Part shown: positions 44,466-53,214 of the stretch, piece after piece
Layout: the number at the start of each line of letters is the position of its first letter
Numbering within the stretch: position 1 is the stretch's first letter
Notes under the pieces: generated by a model
Told to the model about the DNA's origin: nothing
What the model saw: only the letters and a program-made list of their open reading frames with translations
Database searches by the model: none
Position numbers and translations under genes: made by a program
NCBI RefSeq assembly: GCF_030929605.1
Contig: NZ_JAVFVS010000004.1
Span: 558,001-622,000 of the forward strand
DNA: 64,000 nt
Reading direction: 5' to 3'
Source: Flavobacterium sp. LHD-80
Lineage (GTDB): Bacteria > Bacteroidota > Bacteroidia > Flavobacteriales > Flavobacteriaceae

Positions 44466-46970
44466 ATGATAAAAAGAATAATTTTACTCAGCCTATTTTT
44501 TGTATTCGCCTTTGTGAATCTTGGAACTGCACAAACAAAAGTGAGTGGAATTGTTTTGGACAAATCAAATCAGCCAATACCTTTTGCAAATATTGTTTTT
44601 AAAGGTTCTAATACCGGAATTGTTTCAAATGAAGATGGACGTTTTTATCTAGAATCGCCTAATACTTATACTGCACTGGTAGTAAGTTCTGCAGGATTTT
44701 CAGATAAAGAGGTTCCTCTAGAAAAAGCAGTCAATTATAATTTTAAAATTGTTTTAGGCGAAGCCGAAGCACTTAATGAAGTTGTAATTTATACGGGAAA
44801 AACATCTAAAAAGAATAATCCAGCATTAGATATTTTAAGGAAAATTTGGGAACGAAAACGTAAAAACGGACTTTACCAATTCAATCAATATCAAATGCAG
44901 AAGTACGAAAAAGTCGAGTTTGACATGAACACGATCGACAGTGCTTTGATGAAAAACAAACTTTTTAAAGGCATGGAGTTTGTGTTTGAACATGTTGATA
45001 CTTCTGATGTTACCGGAAAAACGTACTTGCCAATTTTTATCAACGAATCGGTTTATGATGTTTATGGCGATAACAAATTAAAGAAAGTAAAAGAAAATAT
45101 TACGGGTAATAAAATGTCTGGTTTCAACGGAAATCAGCAGATTTTATCTTTCGTAAAAGACCTTTATTCCGATTATAATATTTACGATAATCACCTTAAA
45201 TTTTTTGACAAAAGTTTTACAAGTCCGCTTTCAAGAACAGGAATTGATGTCTATAATTATGTCCTGAAAGACAGTGCTTACATTGACAAAAAATGGTGTT
45301 ATAATATTGTTTTTTATCCAAGAAGAAAAAACGAATTGACTTTTAAAGGAGATTTTTGGGTAAACGATTCCACTTTTGCCATCAAGAAAATTAATATGGG
45401 CGTAACAAAAAGTGCCAATATTAACTGGGTAAAAGATATTTATATCGAACAGGAATTTGAAGTCGAAAATGATTCGGTTTTCCTTTTGACGCGTGATTAT
45501 ATGATGTCTGATTTTGCTTTGAATAAAAAAGAAAAATCAAAAGGAGTTTATGGAAAACGAACGACTTTATACAGAAATCATAAATTCAATATTCAGAAAC
45601 CAGAGAAATTCTATAAAGAAGAAGTCAATTTTATAGACAATGCTGTTTACGATCGTCCGCCCGAATTTTGGGAAGAAAATCGTTTTGAGAAACTCAATAA
45701 AGACGAAGCAGGAATTTATAAAATGCTTGATACTTTACAGACCGTCAAGCGATTCAAGCAATTGTATAGTCTCGTCTCTATTTTAGGAAGTGGTTATGTA
45801 GAGTTTAAAAACTTCGATTTTGGACCTATTTTTTCAACATTTGGTTACAATGAAGTCGAAGGTTTAAGAATACGTGCCGGTGGCCGAACGTATTTTGGAC
45901 CAAATGATCCATGGCGTATTCAAGCTTATACAGCTTATGGTTTTGATGATAATAAATTCAAATACGGTGTTTCTGGAAAATGGATGGTCGACAAGAAAAA
46001 ACGAATCATTATTTCTGGAGGAAACAGGCGTGATATTGAACAAATTGGTGCAAGTTTAACGACAACAAATGATATTTTGGGACGAAGTTTTGCATCTTCA
46101 GCTTTGTTTACAACGGGAAGCAATGGTAAATTGACCAACATTAATTTGAGTAATGTTTCTTTTGAAATTGAGCCTAAAAAGAATTTTATTGTTCAAACCG
46201 GTTTTTCATATCGAACTTTAGAGTCGGCATCAAAAACATTTAGTTTGGATTATTATACTACTTTACCAAGTCCATCAAATCCAGCAGGTGTTGTTGAAAG
46301 TAAAGTGAGGCAGTCAGAAGCTAATATTCAATTTGAATACATGCCAAACCGAAAAACTATTGGTTATGGAGTGGAGAGAGATTTAGTTGATAGTCCGTTT
46401 AGCCATTTCTTTGTGAATTTCAGTTATGGTTTAAAAGGTGTTTTTGAAAGTGATTTTGCTTACGAAAAAATACAGATTTATTACAAACAACCAATAATTA
46501 TTGGACCTTTAGGAAGATCAAATATTATTCTTGAAACCGGTAAAACATTTGGTACAATTCCGTTAGGTTTAATGAGTGTTGTTCCTGGTAACCAGACGTA
46601 TTGGACTATTGAGAATACATTCAGTAATTTGAATTTTTACGAATTCATTACAGATCAATATACCACTTTGCAATGGAATCATGATTTTGGTGGAAGGTTA
46701 TTTGCTAGAGTTCCATTTATGCGAAAATTGAACTGGAGAGAATTTGTTGGAATTAAAGCGGTTCATGGAACTATTTCTGATGCAAATAGAGCTATAAATG
46801 CTTCAGGTCAGCCCTACAATGCGCCTGAAAATGTGTACTGGGAATACAATGCTGGAATTGGAAATATCTTCAAAGTTTTCCGTATCGATTTTTCATGGAG
46901 AGGAAGTTATCTGAATACTCCAGACGCTAATAAATTTGCAGTAAAAGGATCTTTCGGGTTCTATTTTTAA
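44466..46970 (+). CDS. DUF5686 outer-membrane protein with carboxypeptidase-like domain
   Basis: The 834-residue product has a signal peptide (IILLSLFFVFAFVNLGTAQ) and a carboxypeptidase-D-type regulatory domain (about 25-100, VSGIVLDKSNQPIPFANIVF). A DUF5686 region follows, then a beta-rich C-terminal half ending in F, suggesting an outer-membrane barrel. Not a TonB receptor: no plug is visible. Function unknown. The start lies only 6 bases after the pdhB terminator, so its promoter is probably within pdhB or read-through supplies it. Confidence 0.87.
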   Translation: MIKRIILLSLFFVFAFVNLGTAQTKVSGIVLDKSNQPIPFANIVFKGSNTGIVSNEDGRFYLESPNTYTALVVSSAGFSDKEVPLEKAVNYNFKIVLGEAEALNEVVIYTGKTSKKNNPALDILRKIWERKRKNGLYQFNQYQMQKYEKVEFDMNTIDSALMKNKLFKGMEFVFEHVDTSDVTGKTYLPIFINESVYDVYGDNKLKKVKENITGNKMSGFNGNQQILSFVKDLYSDYNIYDNHLKFFDKSFTSPLSRTGIDVYNYVLKDSAYIDKKWCYNIVFYPRRKNELTFKGDFWVNDSTFAIKKINMGVTKSANINWVKDIYIEQEFEVENDSVFLLTRDYMMSDFALNKKEKSKGVYGKRTTLYRNHKFNIQKPEKFYKEEVNFIDNAVYDRPPEFWEENRFEKLNKDEAGIYKMLDTLQTVKRFKQLYSLVSILGSGYVEFKNFDFGPIFSTFGYNEVEGLRIRAGGRTYFGPNDPWRIQAYTAYGFDDNKFKYGVSGKWMVDKKKRIIISGGNRRDIEQIGASLTTTNDILGRSFASSALFTTGSNGKLTNINLSNVSFEIEPKKNFIVQTGFSYRTLESASKTFSLDYYTTLPSPSNPAGVVESKVRQSEANIQFEYMPNRKTIGYGVERDLVDSPFSHFFVNFSYGLKGVFESDFAYEKIQIYYKQPIIIGPLGRSNIILETGKTFGTIPLGLMSVVPGNQTYWTIENTFSNLNFYEFITDQYTTLQWNHDFGGRLFARVPFMRKLNWREFVGIKAVHGTISDANRAINASGQPYNAPENVYWEYNAGIGNIFKVFRIDFSWRGSYLNTPDANKFAVKGSFGFYF

Positions 46971-46995
46971 AGTTGCAAAGGTTCAAAGTAACAAA

Positions 46996-47030
46996 GTCGC
47001 AAAGGTTTATAATCTTTGCGGCTTTTTTTT
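46996..47030 (+). terminator. Terminator of the DUF5686 gene
   Basis: GTCGCAAAG and CTTTGCGGC (one G-U pair) stem followed by T8. The arm sits in a low-complexity CAAAG repeat. Confidence 0.75.
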
Positions 47031-47040
47031 GTGCAATTTG

Positions 47041-47137
47041 TTTCACGCAGATTCTGCAGATTTAAGCTGATAAATGCAGATTTTATATTTTTAATTCTTA
47101 GAATAAATCTGCTCAAATCTGCAGAATCTGCGTGAAA
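47041..47137. repeat. Perfect 23-bp inverted repeat
   Basis: 47041-47063 (TTTCACGCAGATTCTGCAGA...) is exactly complementary to 47115-47137. The 51-base spacer holds a second, smaller pair (GCAGATTT / AAATCTGC). It could form a large hairpin or cruciform between two genes on the same strand. Confidence 0.85.
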
Positions 47138-47204
47138 AAACTTTGCGTCTCTACTCCTTTACGAGATCCTTTTTTATTTAATTTTGGCAAAGACTTAAAT
47201 ACTT

Positions 47205-47804
47205 ATGCAAGAAGCTATTGATTTTCTAACCAATAAAAACCCGATTTTTCAAGAAATAATCGAAAAGTACGGATTACCTCCAATTCCAAAACGCCCTCAG
47301 GGTTTTGAGACTTTGGTATTGCTGATATTGGAACAGCAGGTTTCTGTAGATTCGGCGAAAGCCACATTTTTAAAAATAAAAGCATTTACAGTTTGTACTC
47401 CTGAAACAATGGCGGTTTTGTCTGATGAAGAATTTAGGAGTCTTGGCGTAAGCCGTCAGAAAACAAAATACATTAAGATTTTGGCAGAAGCGGTTTTAAA
47501 CAAAGAATTAGATATTGAAAGCCTGCCTTCAAAATCGGCAAAAGAAGTTCGGGAAGAACTTATCAAGCTAAAAGGAATTGGAAATTGGACAATTGATATT
47601 TATTTAATGTTTTGCCTTCAAGAACCCGATTTGATTCCGCTTGGCGATATTGCAGTGATCAATACCATCAAAGAATTATTAAATATTCACGATAAACAAA
47701 AAATGGAAATTCATGCCGAACAATGGAGTCCGTATCGCTCTTACGCGACCTATTTGCTCTGGCATTATTACTTAAAAAAGCGAAATCGAACAATTACGTA
47801 TTAA
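47205..47804 (+). CDS. HhH-GPD DNA glycosylase (3-methyladenine type)
   Basis: The 199-residue base-excision-repair enzyme has the AlkA-like fold: LVLLILEQQVSVDSAKATF, a helix-hairpin-helix at about 117-131 (LIKLKGIGNWTIDIYLMF) and catalytic D148 (IPLGDIAVINTI). It lacks the N-terminal domain of E. coli AlkA and the iron-sulfur cluster of Nth. It probably removes alkylated purines. Confidence 0.9.
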   Translation: MQEAIDFLTNKNPIFQEIIEKYGLPPIPKRPQGFETLVLLILEQQVSVDSAKATFLKIKAFTVCTPETMAVLSDEEFRSLGVSRQKTKYIKILAEAVLNKELDIESLPSKSAKEVREELIKLKGIGNWTIDIYLMFCLQEPDLIPLGDIAVINTIKELLNIHDKQKMEIHAEQWSPYRSYATYLLWHYYLKKRNRTITY

Positions 47805-47852
47805 ATGCTTGTTTTTTAATAGATAATGCAGATAATTTAACCTGTTTTTTTA

Positions 47853-47882
47853 TTGTAAAAATGGAATGTTTGGTTACTTTTG
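47853..47882 (+). promoter_or_regulatory. Promoter of ppa
   Basis: TTG, 19 bases, TACTTTTG, 33 bases before the ATG. Confidence 0.65.
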
Positions 47883-47915
47883 CAACCGAAATTATAGATA
47901 TAATAAAAAACGAAA

Positions 47916-48446
47916 ATGACCGCAGACAAACTAACGACTTTCGATGTATTAATCGAAATACCAAGAGGAAGCAGAAATAAATACGAGTACGATTTTGAGA
48001 TCAAAAGAATGCGTTTCGACAGAATGTTGTTCTCTTCAATGATGTACCCAGCTGATTATGGGTTTATTCCAGAAACTTTAGCACTTGACGGAGATCCTCT
48101 TGATGTATTGGTTTTAGTAAACGAACCAACTTTCCCTGGATGTGTAATGGAAGTTAAGCCAATTGGTGTTTTCCACATGGCAGATGACAAAGGACCAGAC
48201 GAAAAAATTATTTGTGTACCTGTTTCAGATCCAATCTGGAATTCATTAAATGACCTTTCTGATATCAACCCACACTTAGTAAAAGAAATCGAACACTTTT
48301 TCCAAGTTTATAAAGACCTTGAAAACAAAAAAGTTGATGTTGAAGGATGGGGAGACGTGAACGAAGCTTATGCAATTATTGCTGAGTGTACAAAGCGTTT
48401 TGATGACATTGAAAATAAACCAGAGGGATTATTTAGCATTAAATAA
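47916..48446 (+). CDS. ppa: Soluble inorganic pyrophosphatase
   Basis: The 176-residue family I enzyme hydrolyses pyrophosphate with Mg2+. Conserved active-site segments: YPADYGFIPETLALDGDPLDVLVL (here in parts PADYGFIPET and DGDPLDVLV) and DDKGPDEKIICVPV. It precedes the membrane pyrophosphatase gene, separated by a terminator. Confidence 0.97.
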   Translation: MTADKLTTFDVLIEIPRGSRNKYEYDFEIKRMRFDRMLFSSMMYPADYGFIPETLALDGDPLDVLVLVNEPTFPGCVMEVKPIGVFHMADDKGPDEKIICVPVSDPIWNSLNDLSDINPHLVKEIEHFFQVYKDLENKKVDVEGWGDVNEAYAIIAECTKRFDDIENKPEGLFSIK

Positions 48447-48467
48447 TTTTTACCCTATTCTATTATA

Positions 48468-48503
48468 AAAAAAGCAATACTCCGTCAGGAGTATTGCTTT
48501 TTT
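48468..48503 (+). terminator. Terminator between ppa and hppA
   Basis: AAAAAAGCAATACTCC and GGAGTATTGCTTTTTT with a 4-base loop. Confidence 0.92.
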
Positions 48504-48558
48504 GTTTAAATTCGTTTCAGTTAGATTGTTGACTATTAACCAAAACCATTAAAATATT

Positions 48559-51111
48559 ATGAATGCATTTATGATTTACCTGCCAATAGTTATGGCAGTT
48601 TTAGGATTACTTTTCATGGGAATAAAAAGGACTTGGGTTTTAAAACAAGATGCCGGAGACGGTAAGATGAAAGAGATTTCAGATTACATCTACGAAGGAG
48701 CCTTAGCCTTCCTAAAAGCCGAATATAAACTATTAACCATCTTTGTAATTATTGCGAGCATAGCTTTAGCAGGAATTACTTTTATCCCGGGAGTAAAAAC
48801 ACATTTATTTATAGTAATTGCATTCATTTTTGGAGCGTTATTTTCAGCTTATGCAGGAAATATAGGAATGAAAATCGCGACCAAAACAAACGTTAGAACA
48901 ACACAAGCAGCACGTACAAGTTTGCCACAAGCTTTGAAAGTTTCTTTTGGTGGAGGAACTGTAATGGGACTTGGTGTTGCAGGATTAGCAGTTTTAGGCT
49001 TAACAGCTTTTTTTATAATTTTCTTTAATTTATTATCTGGCGGTGTTTGGAAAGATACTGAGACAATGACGGTTGTTTTAGAGACGTTAGCTGGATTTTC
49101 ATTAGGAGCAGAATCAATTGCCCTTTTCGCGAGAGTTGGTGGTGGAATTTATACTAAAGCTGCTGATGTTGGTGCCGATTTAGTTGGTAAAGTTGAAGCT
49201 GGAATTCCAGAAGATGATCCTCGTAATCCAGCAACAATTGCAGATAACGTAGGAGATAACGTGGGTGACGTTGCCGGTATGGGAGCTGATTTATTTGGAT
49301 CTTATGTTGCGACAGTTTTAGCAGCAATGGTTCTTGGGAATTATGTTATAAAAGATATGGGCGGAAGTATTAATGATGCTTTCGGTGGAATTGGTCCAAT
49401 TTTGCTTCCAATGTCAATTGCTGGTTTCGGAATTTTGTTTTCAATTATCGGAACTATGCTTGTAAAAATTTCAGATGATAATGCAAAAGAAGCTCAAGTT
49501 CAAAAAGCATTAAATATAGGTAACTGGGTTTCTATTGGTTTAACTGCAATTGCTTGCTACTTTTTGGTGCAGCATATGTTGCCAGAAGTAATGACAATGG
49601 AATTTTTTGGAGAAGGATCACAGCAAATTTCTTCAATGCGTGTTTTCTATGCCACTTTAGTAGGTTTAGTTGTTGGTGGAGCTATTTCATCGGTAACAGA
49701 ATATTATACAGGATTAGGGACAAAACCGGTTTTAGCAATTGTTCAAAAATCTTCAACTGGAGCAGGAACAAATGTTATTGCAGGTTTAGCAACCGGAATG
49801 ATTTCTACTTTCCCAACGGTAATTTTGTTTGCAGTCGCAATTTGGATTTCTTATGCTTTAGCAGGATTTTATGGAGTGGCGCTGGCAGCTTCAGCAATGA
49901 TGGCTACAACTGCAATGCAATTAGCAATTGATGCTTTTGGACCAATTTCTGATAATGCAGGAGGAATTGCAGAAATGAGCGAATTGCCAAAAGAAGTTCG
50001 TACAAGAACTGATATTTTAGATTCTGTTGGAAATACAACAGCTGCAACAGGAAAAGGATTTGCAATCGCTTCTGCAGCCTTAACTTCATTAGCATTATTT
50101 GCAGCATATGTAACGTTTACAGGAATTGACGGAATTAATATTTTTAAAGCGCCAGTTTTAGCGATGTTATTTGTGGGCGGAATGATTCCGGTAGTTTTCT
50201 CAGCTTTAGCGATGAATTCTGTTGGAAAAGCTGCAATGGATATGGTTTACGAAGTACGTCGCCAATTCAAAGAAATTCCAGGAATTATGGAAGGAACTGG
50301 AAAACCAGAATACGGAAAATGTGTTGAGATTTCTACAAAAGCAGCTTTACGCGAAATGATGCTTCCAGGAATTTTGACTATTGGATTTCCAATTGCAATT
50401 GTACTTTTAGGGAAATTGGTTTATTCGGATAATAATCAGTTAATTGCTGAAATGTTAGGCGGATATATGGCTGGAGTTACGGTTTCTGGAGTACTTTGGG
50501 CAGTTTTTCAAAACAATGCCGGAGGTGCTTGGGACAACGCTAAAAAATCTTTTGAAGCTGGAGTTATGATCAATGGAGAAATGACTTATAAAGGTTCTGA
50601 TGCGCATAAAGCAGCGGTAACTGGAGATACAGTTGGAGATCCGTTTAAAGATACTTCTGGACCATCAATGAATATTTTAATTAAATTGACTTGTTTGATC
50701 GGGTTGGTTGTTGCGCCAATTTTAGGTGAAGGACATTCATCTTCAGGAATGGCAGAAAAAGGTTCTTGTTGCGTTAAAACAGAAATGCATGCAGGTGGAG
50801 TTTCTAAATGCGGAGATTTGTCAACAATGACTAAAGAAGAATGCACTAAAATGTGCAAAGAAAAAGGTTGTACGGCAGAAGAAACTGCAAAATGCCTAGC
50901 ACATTATGACGCAAACGGGAAATTTGTTCACCAAAAAACAGATTGTTTTGACACAAGTAAATACGAGAAAAAAGCGCTTCGTGTTGAATTGAGAAAAGAA
51001 AATGGCAAAACCATTGGAACAGTTACAAAAACAGAAAATGGCAAAACGACAACTGAAGTTTATGAAGGAACTGAAGAAGAAGTAAAAGCTAAAATTGAAG
51101 CTGCTAAATAA
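48559..51111 (+). CDS. hppA: Membrane-bound ion-pumping pyrophosphatase with Cys-rich C-terminal extension
   Basis: The 850-residue product has about 16 helices. It couples PPi hydrolysis to cation export. The catalytic loop DVGADLVGKVE (203-213) and IADNVGDNVGDVAGMGADLF (227-246) are intact. A495 in GNTTAATGKG marks the K+-dependent type. The usual helix-6 Glu positions hold G247 and A251, while helix 5 has an extra Glu, E185 (SLGAESIALF). I recall this arrangement from a Flavobacterium-type H+-pumping subgroup. After about residue 725 the protein continues for 125 residues with eight cysteines (737, 738, 751, 762, 766, 771, 779, 796), which standard family members lack. Confidence 0.95.
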   Translation: MNAFMIYLPIVMAVLGLLFMGIKRTWVLKQDAGDGKMKEISDYIYEGALAFLKAEYKLLTIFVIIASIALAGITFIPGVKTHLFIVIAFIFGALFSAYAGNIGMKIATKTNVRTTQAARTSLPQALKVSFGGGTVMGLGVAGLAVLGLTAFFIIFFNLLSGGVWKDTETMTVVLETLAGFSLGAESIALFARVGGGIYTKAADVGADLVGKVEAGIPEDDPRNPATIADNVGDNVGDVAGMGADLFGSYVATVLAAMVLGNYVIKDMGGSINDAFGGIGPILLPMSIAGFGILFSIIGTMLVKISDDNAKEAQVQKALNIGNWVSIGLTAIACYFLVQHMLPEVMTMEFFGEGSQQISSMRVFYATLVGLVVGGAISSVTEYYTGLGTKPVLAIVQKSSTGAGTNVIAGLATGMISTFPTVILFAVAIWISYALAGFYGVALAASAMMATTAMQLAIDAFGPISDNAGGIAEMSELPKEVRTRTDILDSVGNTTAATGKGFAIASAALTSLALFAAYVTFTGIDGINIFKAPVLAMLFVGGMIPVVFSALAMNSVGKAAMDMVYEVRRQFKEIPGIMEGTGKPEYGKCVEISTKAALREMMLPGILTIGFPIAIVLLGKLVYSDNNQLIAEMLGGYMAGVTVSGVLWAVFQNNAGGAWDNAKKSFEAGVMINGEMTYKGSDAHKAAVTGDTVGDPFKDTSGPSMNILIKLTCLIGLVVAPILGEGHSSSGMAEKGSCCVKTEMHAGGVSKCGDLSTMTKEECTKMCKEKGCTAEETAKCLAHYDANGKFVHQKTDCFDTSKYEKKALRVELRKENGKTIGTVTKTENGKTTTEVYEGTEEEVKAKIEAAK

Positions 51112-51124
51112 GAATTATTTGATG

Positions 51125-51154
51125 ACTTTGTCAAAGTTTTAAACTTTGACAAAG
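51125..51154. repeat. Palindrome CTTTGTCAAAGTTT
   Basis: CTTTGTCAAAGTTT and AAACTTTGACAAAG are complementary around a 2-base centre, and each arm is itself palindromic. A half copy (AAACTTTGACAAAGTTT) recurs at about 51460-51476. Confidence 0.6.
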
Positions 51155-51167
51155 CTTTTAGAAATAG

Positions 51168-51200
51168 AAAATGCCTCTAAAAATTTTTTAGAGGCATTTT
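51168..51200 (+). terminator. Terminator of hppA
   Basis: AAAATGCCTCTAAAAA and TTTTTAGAGGCATTTT stem. A sister terminator with the same GCCTCTAAA core lies at 51486-51521. Confidence 0.88.
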
Positions 51201-51210
51201 CATTTACTGA

Positions 51211-51480
51211 ATAAAATAAAGTCCCTATGAGACAAAATTTAGGTGGAGCGATATTGTTCTACCGATATATAATCTCTACGAGATAGATATATCTTAATAA
51301 GAACAAAAATTAGACAAAGAGTAGAATAGAGAATAGTAAATTAAACTCCTTTTAGGAGTTAAATATTGGTAGAAAAATAAAAAAAGATTGGAATAATGTC
51401 CCTTAGGGACTATACTATTCGGCTTAAATTTGACAATTATTGAGTAGTAATCTTAGGTCTAAACTTTGACAAAGTTTCTT
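51211..51480. repeat. Cluster of short palindromic intergenic repeats
   Basis: The stretch holds ATATTGGTAGA at 51363-51373 and an inverted, one-mismatch copy at 51258-51268. Short hairpins alternate: ATCTCTACGAGAT, ACTCCTTTTAGGAGT and GTCCCTTAGGGAC. It resembles 30384-30480. With the terminators it explains the 439-base gap between hppA and the kinase gene; no ORF seen. Confidence 0.6.
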
Positions 51481-51485
51481 AAAAC

Positions 51486-51521
51486 TAAAAAAGCCTCTAA
51501 ATAATTTTAGAGGCATTTTTT
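51486..51521 (-). terminator. Terminator of the deoxynucleoside kinase gene
   Basis: AAAAAAGCCTCTAAA and TTTAGAGGCATTTTTT stem (one unpaired base), 30 bases past the stop. Confidence 0.85.
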
Positions 51522-51550
51522 ATTTCGTGTAAATCCGTGTAATTCGTGTT

Positions 51551-52165
51551 TTAAAACAACCCGTTCAATTCAGCATCAATTCTATTAATAATGTTTCCTA
51601 AATCTTCAGGATTATCAACAAAATTAATATTATCAACGTCAATAATTAATAGTTTTCCTTTAGTATATGTCTGAATCCAAGCTTCGTATCTTTCGTTCAA
51701 ACGGCTTAAATAATCGATTGAAATTGAGTTCTCATATTCGCGTCCGCGCTTGTGAATTTGTCCCACTAAATTTGGAATAGAACTTCTTAAATAAATCAAT
51801 AAATCCGGAGCTTTCACAAGAGATTCCATCAATTCAAAAAGTGAAGTATAATTTTCAAAATCACGGCTTGTCATCAATCCCATTGAATATAAATTGGGAG
51901 CAAAAATATAAGCATCTTCATAAATCGTTCTGTCCTGAATGATTTTTTTACCGCTTTCGCGAATTTGCTGCACCTGACGGAAACGGCTATTTAAGAAATA
52001 GATTTGTAAATTAAATGACCAACGTTCCATTTGGTGGTAAAAATCGTCTAAATATGGATTGTCAACCACATCTTCATAATGAGGCTCCCATTTAAAGTGT
52101 TTGGCCAATAACTTTGTTAATGTTGTCTTTCCTGCGCCGATATTTCCTGCTATTGCTATGTGCAT
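51551..52165 (-). CDS. Deoxynucleoside kinase
   Basis: The 204-residue salvage enzyme phosphorylates deoxynucleosides. P-loop GNIGAGKTT at residues 7-15, the EDVVDNPYLDDFY substrate segment, QDRTIYEDAYIF (the DRS-like catalytic motif) and a lid with RGREYE are visible. Specificity cannot be predicted safely. Its start overlaps the stop of the upstream gene by one base. Confidence 0.94.
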   Translation of the reverse strand: MHIAIAGNIGAGKTTLTKLLAKHFKWEPHYEDVVDNPYLDDFYHQMERWSFNLQIYFLNSRFRQVQQIRESGKKIIQDRTIYEDAYIFAPNLYSMGLMTSRDFENYTSLFELMESLVKAPDLLIYLRSSIPNLVGQIHKRGREYENSISIDYLSRLNERYEAWIQTYTKGKLLIIDVDNINFVDNPEDLGNIINRIDAELNGLF

Positions 52166-52980
52166 TACGGTGTTACGATTTTATAATTTACAATTTCTTT
52201 AGCTGTAAAAATAGATAAAATTTGGTCTTTGTAATAGAAATTGTCAAACGATTTTTCTAAAATTTCAATTTCAGAAATTGCAACTGTTTTCTCCTTGCTA
52301 ATGTTGCTTAAATACAACAGATTACCTTTGTTGAAAATGTAGTTTTGAGCATCAATTATTTCGATTTTATCAAAGTCGGGTACATTTCCAAGGCTTGTGA
52401 TTTTTCCAAAAATATCGCAGGAATACCAGTTGTTCTTTTTATCAATCCAATAAAAAGTATTAAAATCGGTTTGATAATATTTAATGGAATCTGTCAACGG
52501 AATTGAAACCGTTTTATATTCATTTTTTAAATAATCAAAAAGTCCAATTTGCTGGTTTAGCGCATTGTAAATCCATAATTGATTTTGAGTTGACATTCCA
52601 ATTGCGCTTACAACAATTGGCGTTGCATTTAATGAAAAGTTGATTTCAGTCATTTTGTTAAGCTGATTGTCGAGCAAAACAACAGTATTGAAATCTTCAT
52701 AATACAAAACGATTTTCAGCGGATTCTGCAAGTCAGTTTTTGTGATTCTTCCTAAAGAAACATTTTTGTATTCAAAAACCTCGCTTCCTTTAAATTTACT
52801 GAAAACATTATTTCTGATCTGATAACTAAACCCGAATGAATCTTGGCCTAAATACTCATCAGCAGTATAGTTTGTATGAGAAATTTGGGTTGCATTTATT
52901 TTTGGATTTTGTGCCGAAAGAACAGTCGGAATAACAGCAAGTAAAAGAAAAAATAAAATATTTATTGCTGTTTTAGTCAT
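52165..52980 (-). CDS. Secreted protein of unknown function, beta-propeller-like
   Basis: The 271-residue product has a signal peptide (INILFFLLLAVIPTVLSAQ). The mature part shows repeated beta-strand blocks with aromatic ends (QNQLWIYNALNQQIGLFDYL, NTFYWIDKKNNWYSCDIFGK), as in propeller proteins, but no catalytic residues are evident. The one-base overlap with the kinase gene indicates co-transcription, without an obvious functional link. Confidence 0.75.
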   Translation of the reverse strand: MTKTAINILFFLLLAVIPTVLSAQNPKINATQISHTNYTADEYLGQDSFGFSYQIRNNVFSKFKGSEVFEYKNVSLGRITKTDLQNPLKIVLYYEDFNTVVLLDNQLNKMTEINFSLNATPIVVSAIGMSTQNQLWIYNALNQQIGLFDYLKNEYKTVSIPLTDSIKYYQTDFNTFYWIDKKNNWYSCDIFGKITSLGNVPDFDKIEIIDAQNYIFNKGNLLYLSNISKEKTVAISEIEILEKSFDNFYYKDQILSIFTAKEIVNYKIVTP

Positions 52981-53140
52981 GTTTTTTGGAGTTTGTGTCG
53001 AGCCAAATTACAAAAAACCTTACTATAAAAGTTTAAAATGAAGAGATTTTGATGATTTTGTCATTTAAACCTTTCTCAATCGTAATAGTCTAAAAAATAA
53101 CGTATTCTGTCTATGTCTTAAACGCGTTGATATATTATAT

Positions 53141-53171
53141 TTTTAGTATTTTAAAAATAATAATACATTTG
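53141..53171 (+). promoter_or_regulatory. Promoter of the GLPGLI/receptor operon
   Basis: TTTT, 19 bases, TACATTTG, with the -7 element about 43 bases before the ATG. The -7 match is full, the -33 partial. Confidence 0.5.
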
Positions 53172-53214
53172 AGTATAAGTTTTAAAACAAATTGCCAATT
53201 TAAAATAAAATGTA

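Noticed and set aside
49554..49931. 125-residue ORF inside hppA in another frame
   Set aside because: The main frame has all catalytic motifs of the pyrophosphatase here; the alternative reading is a shadow.
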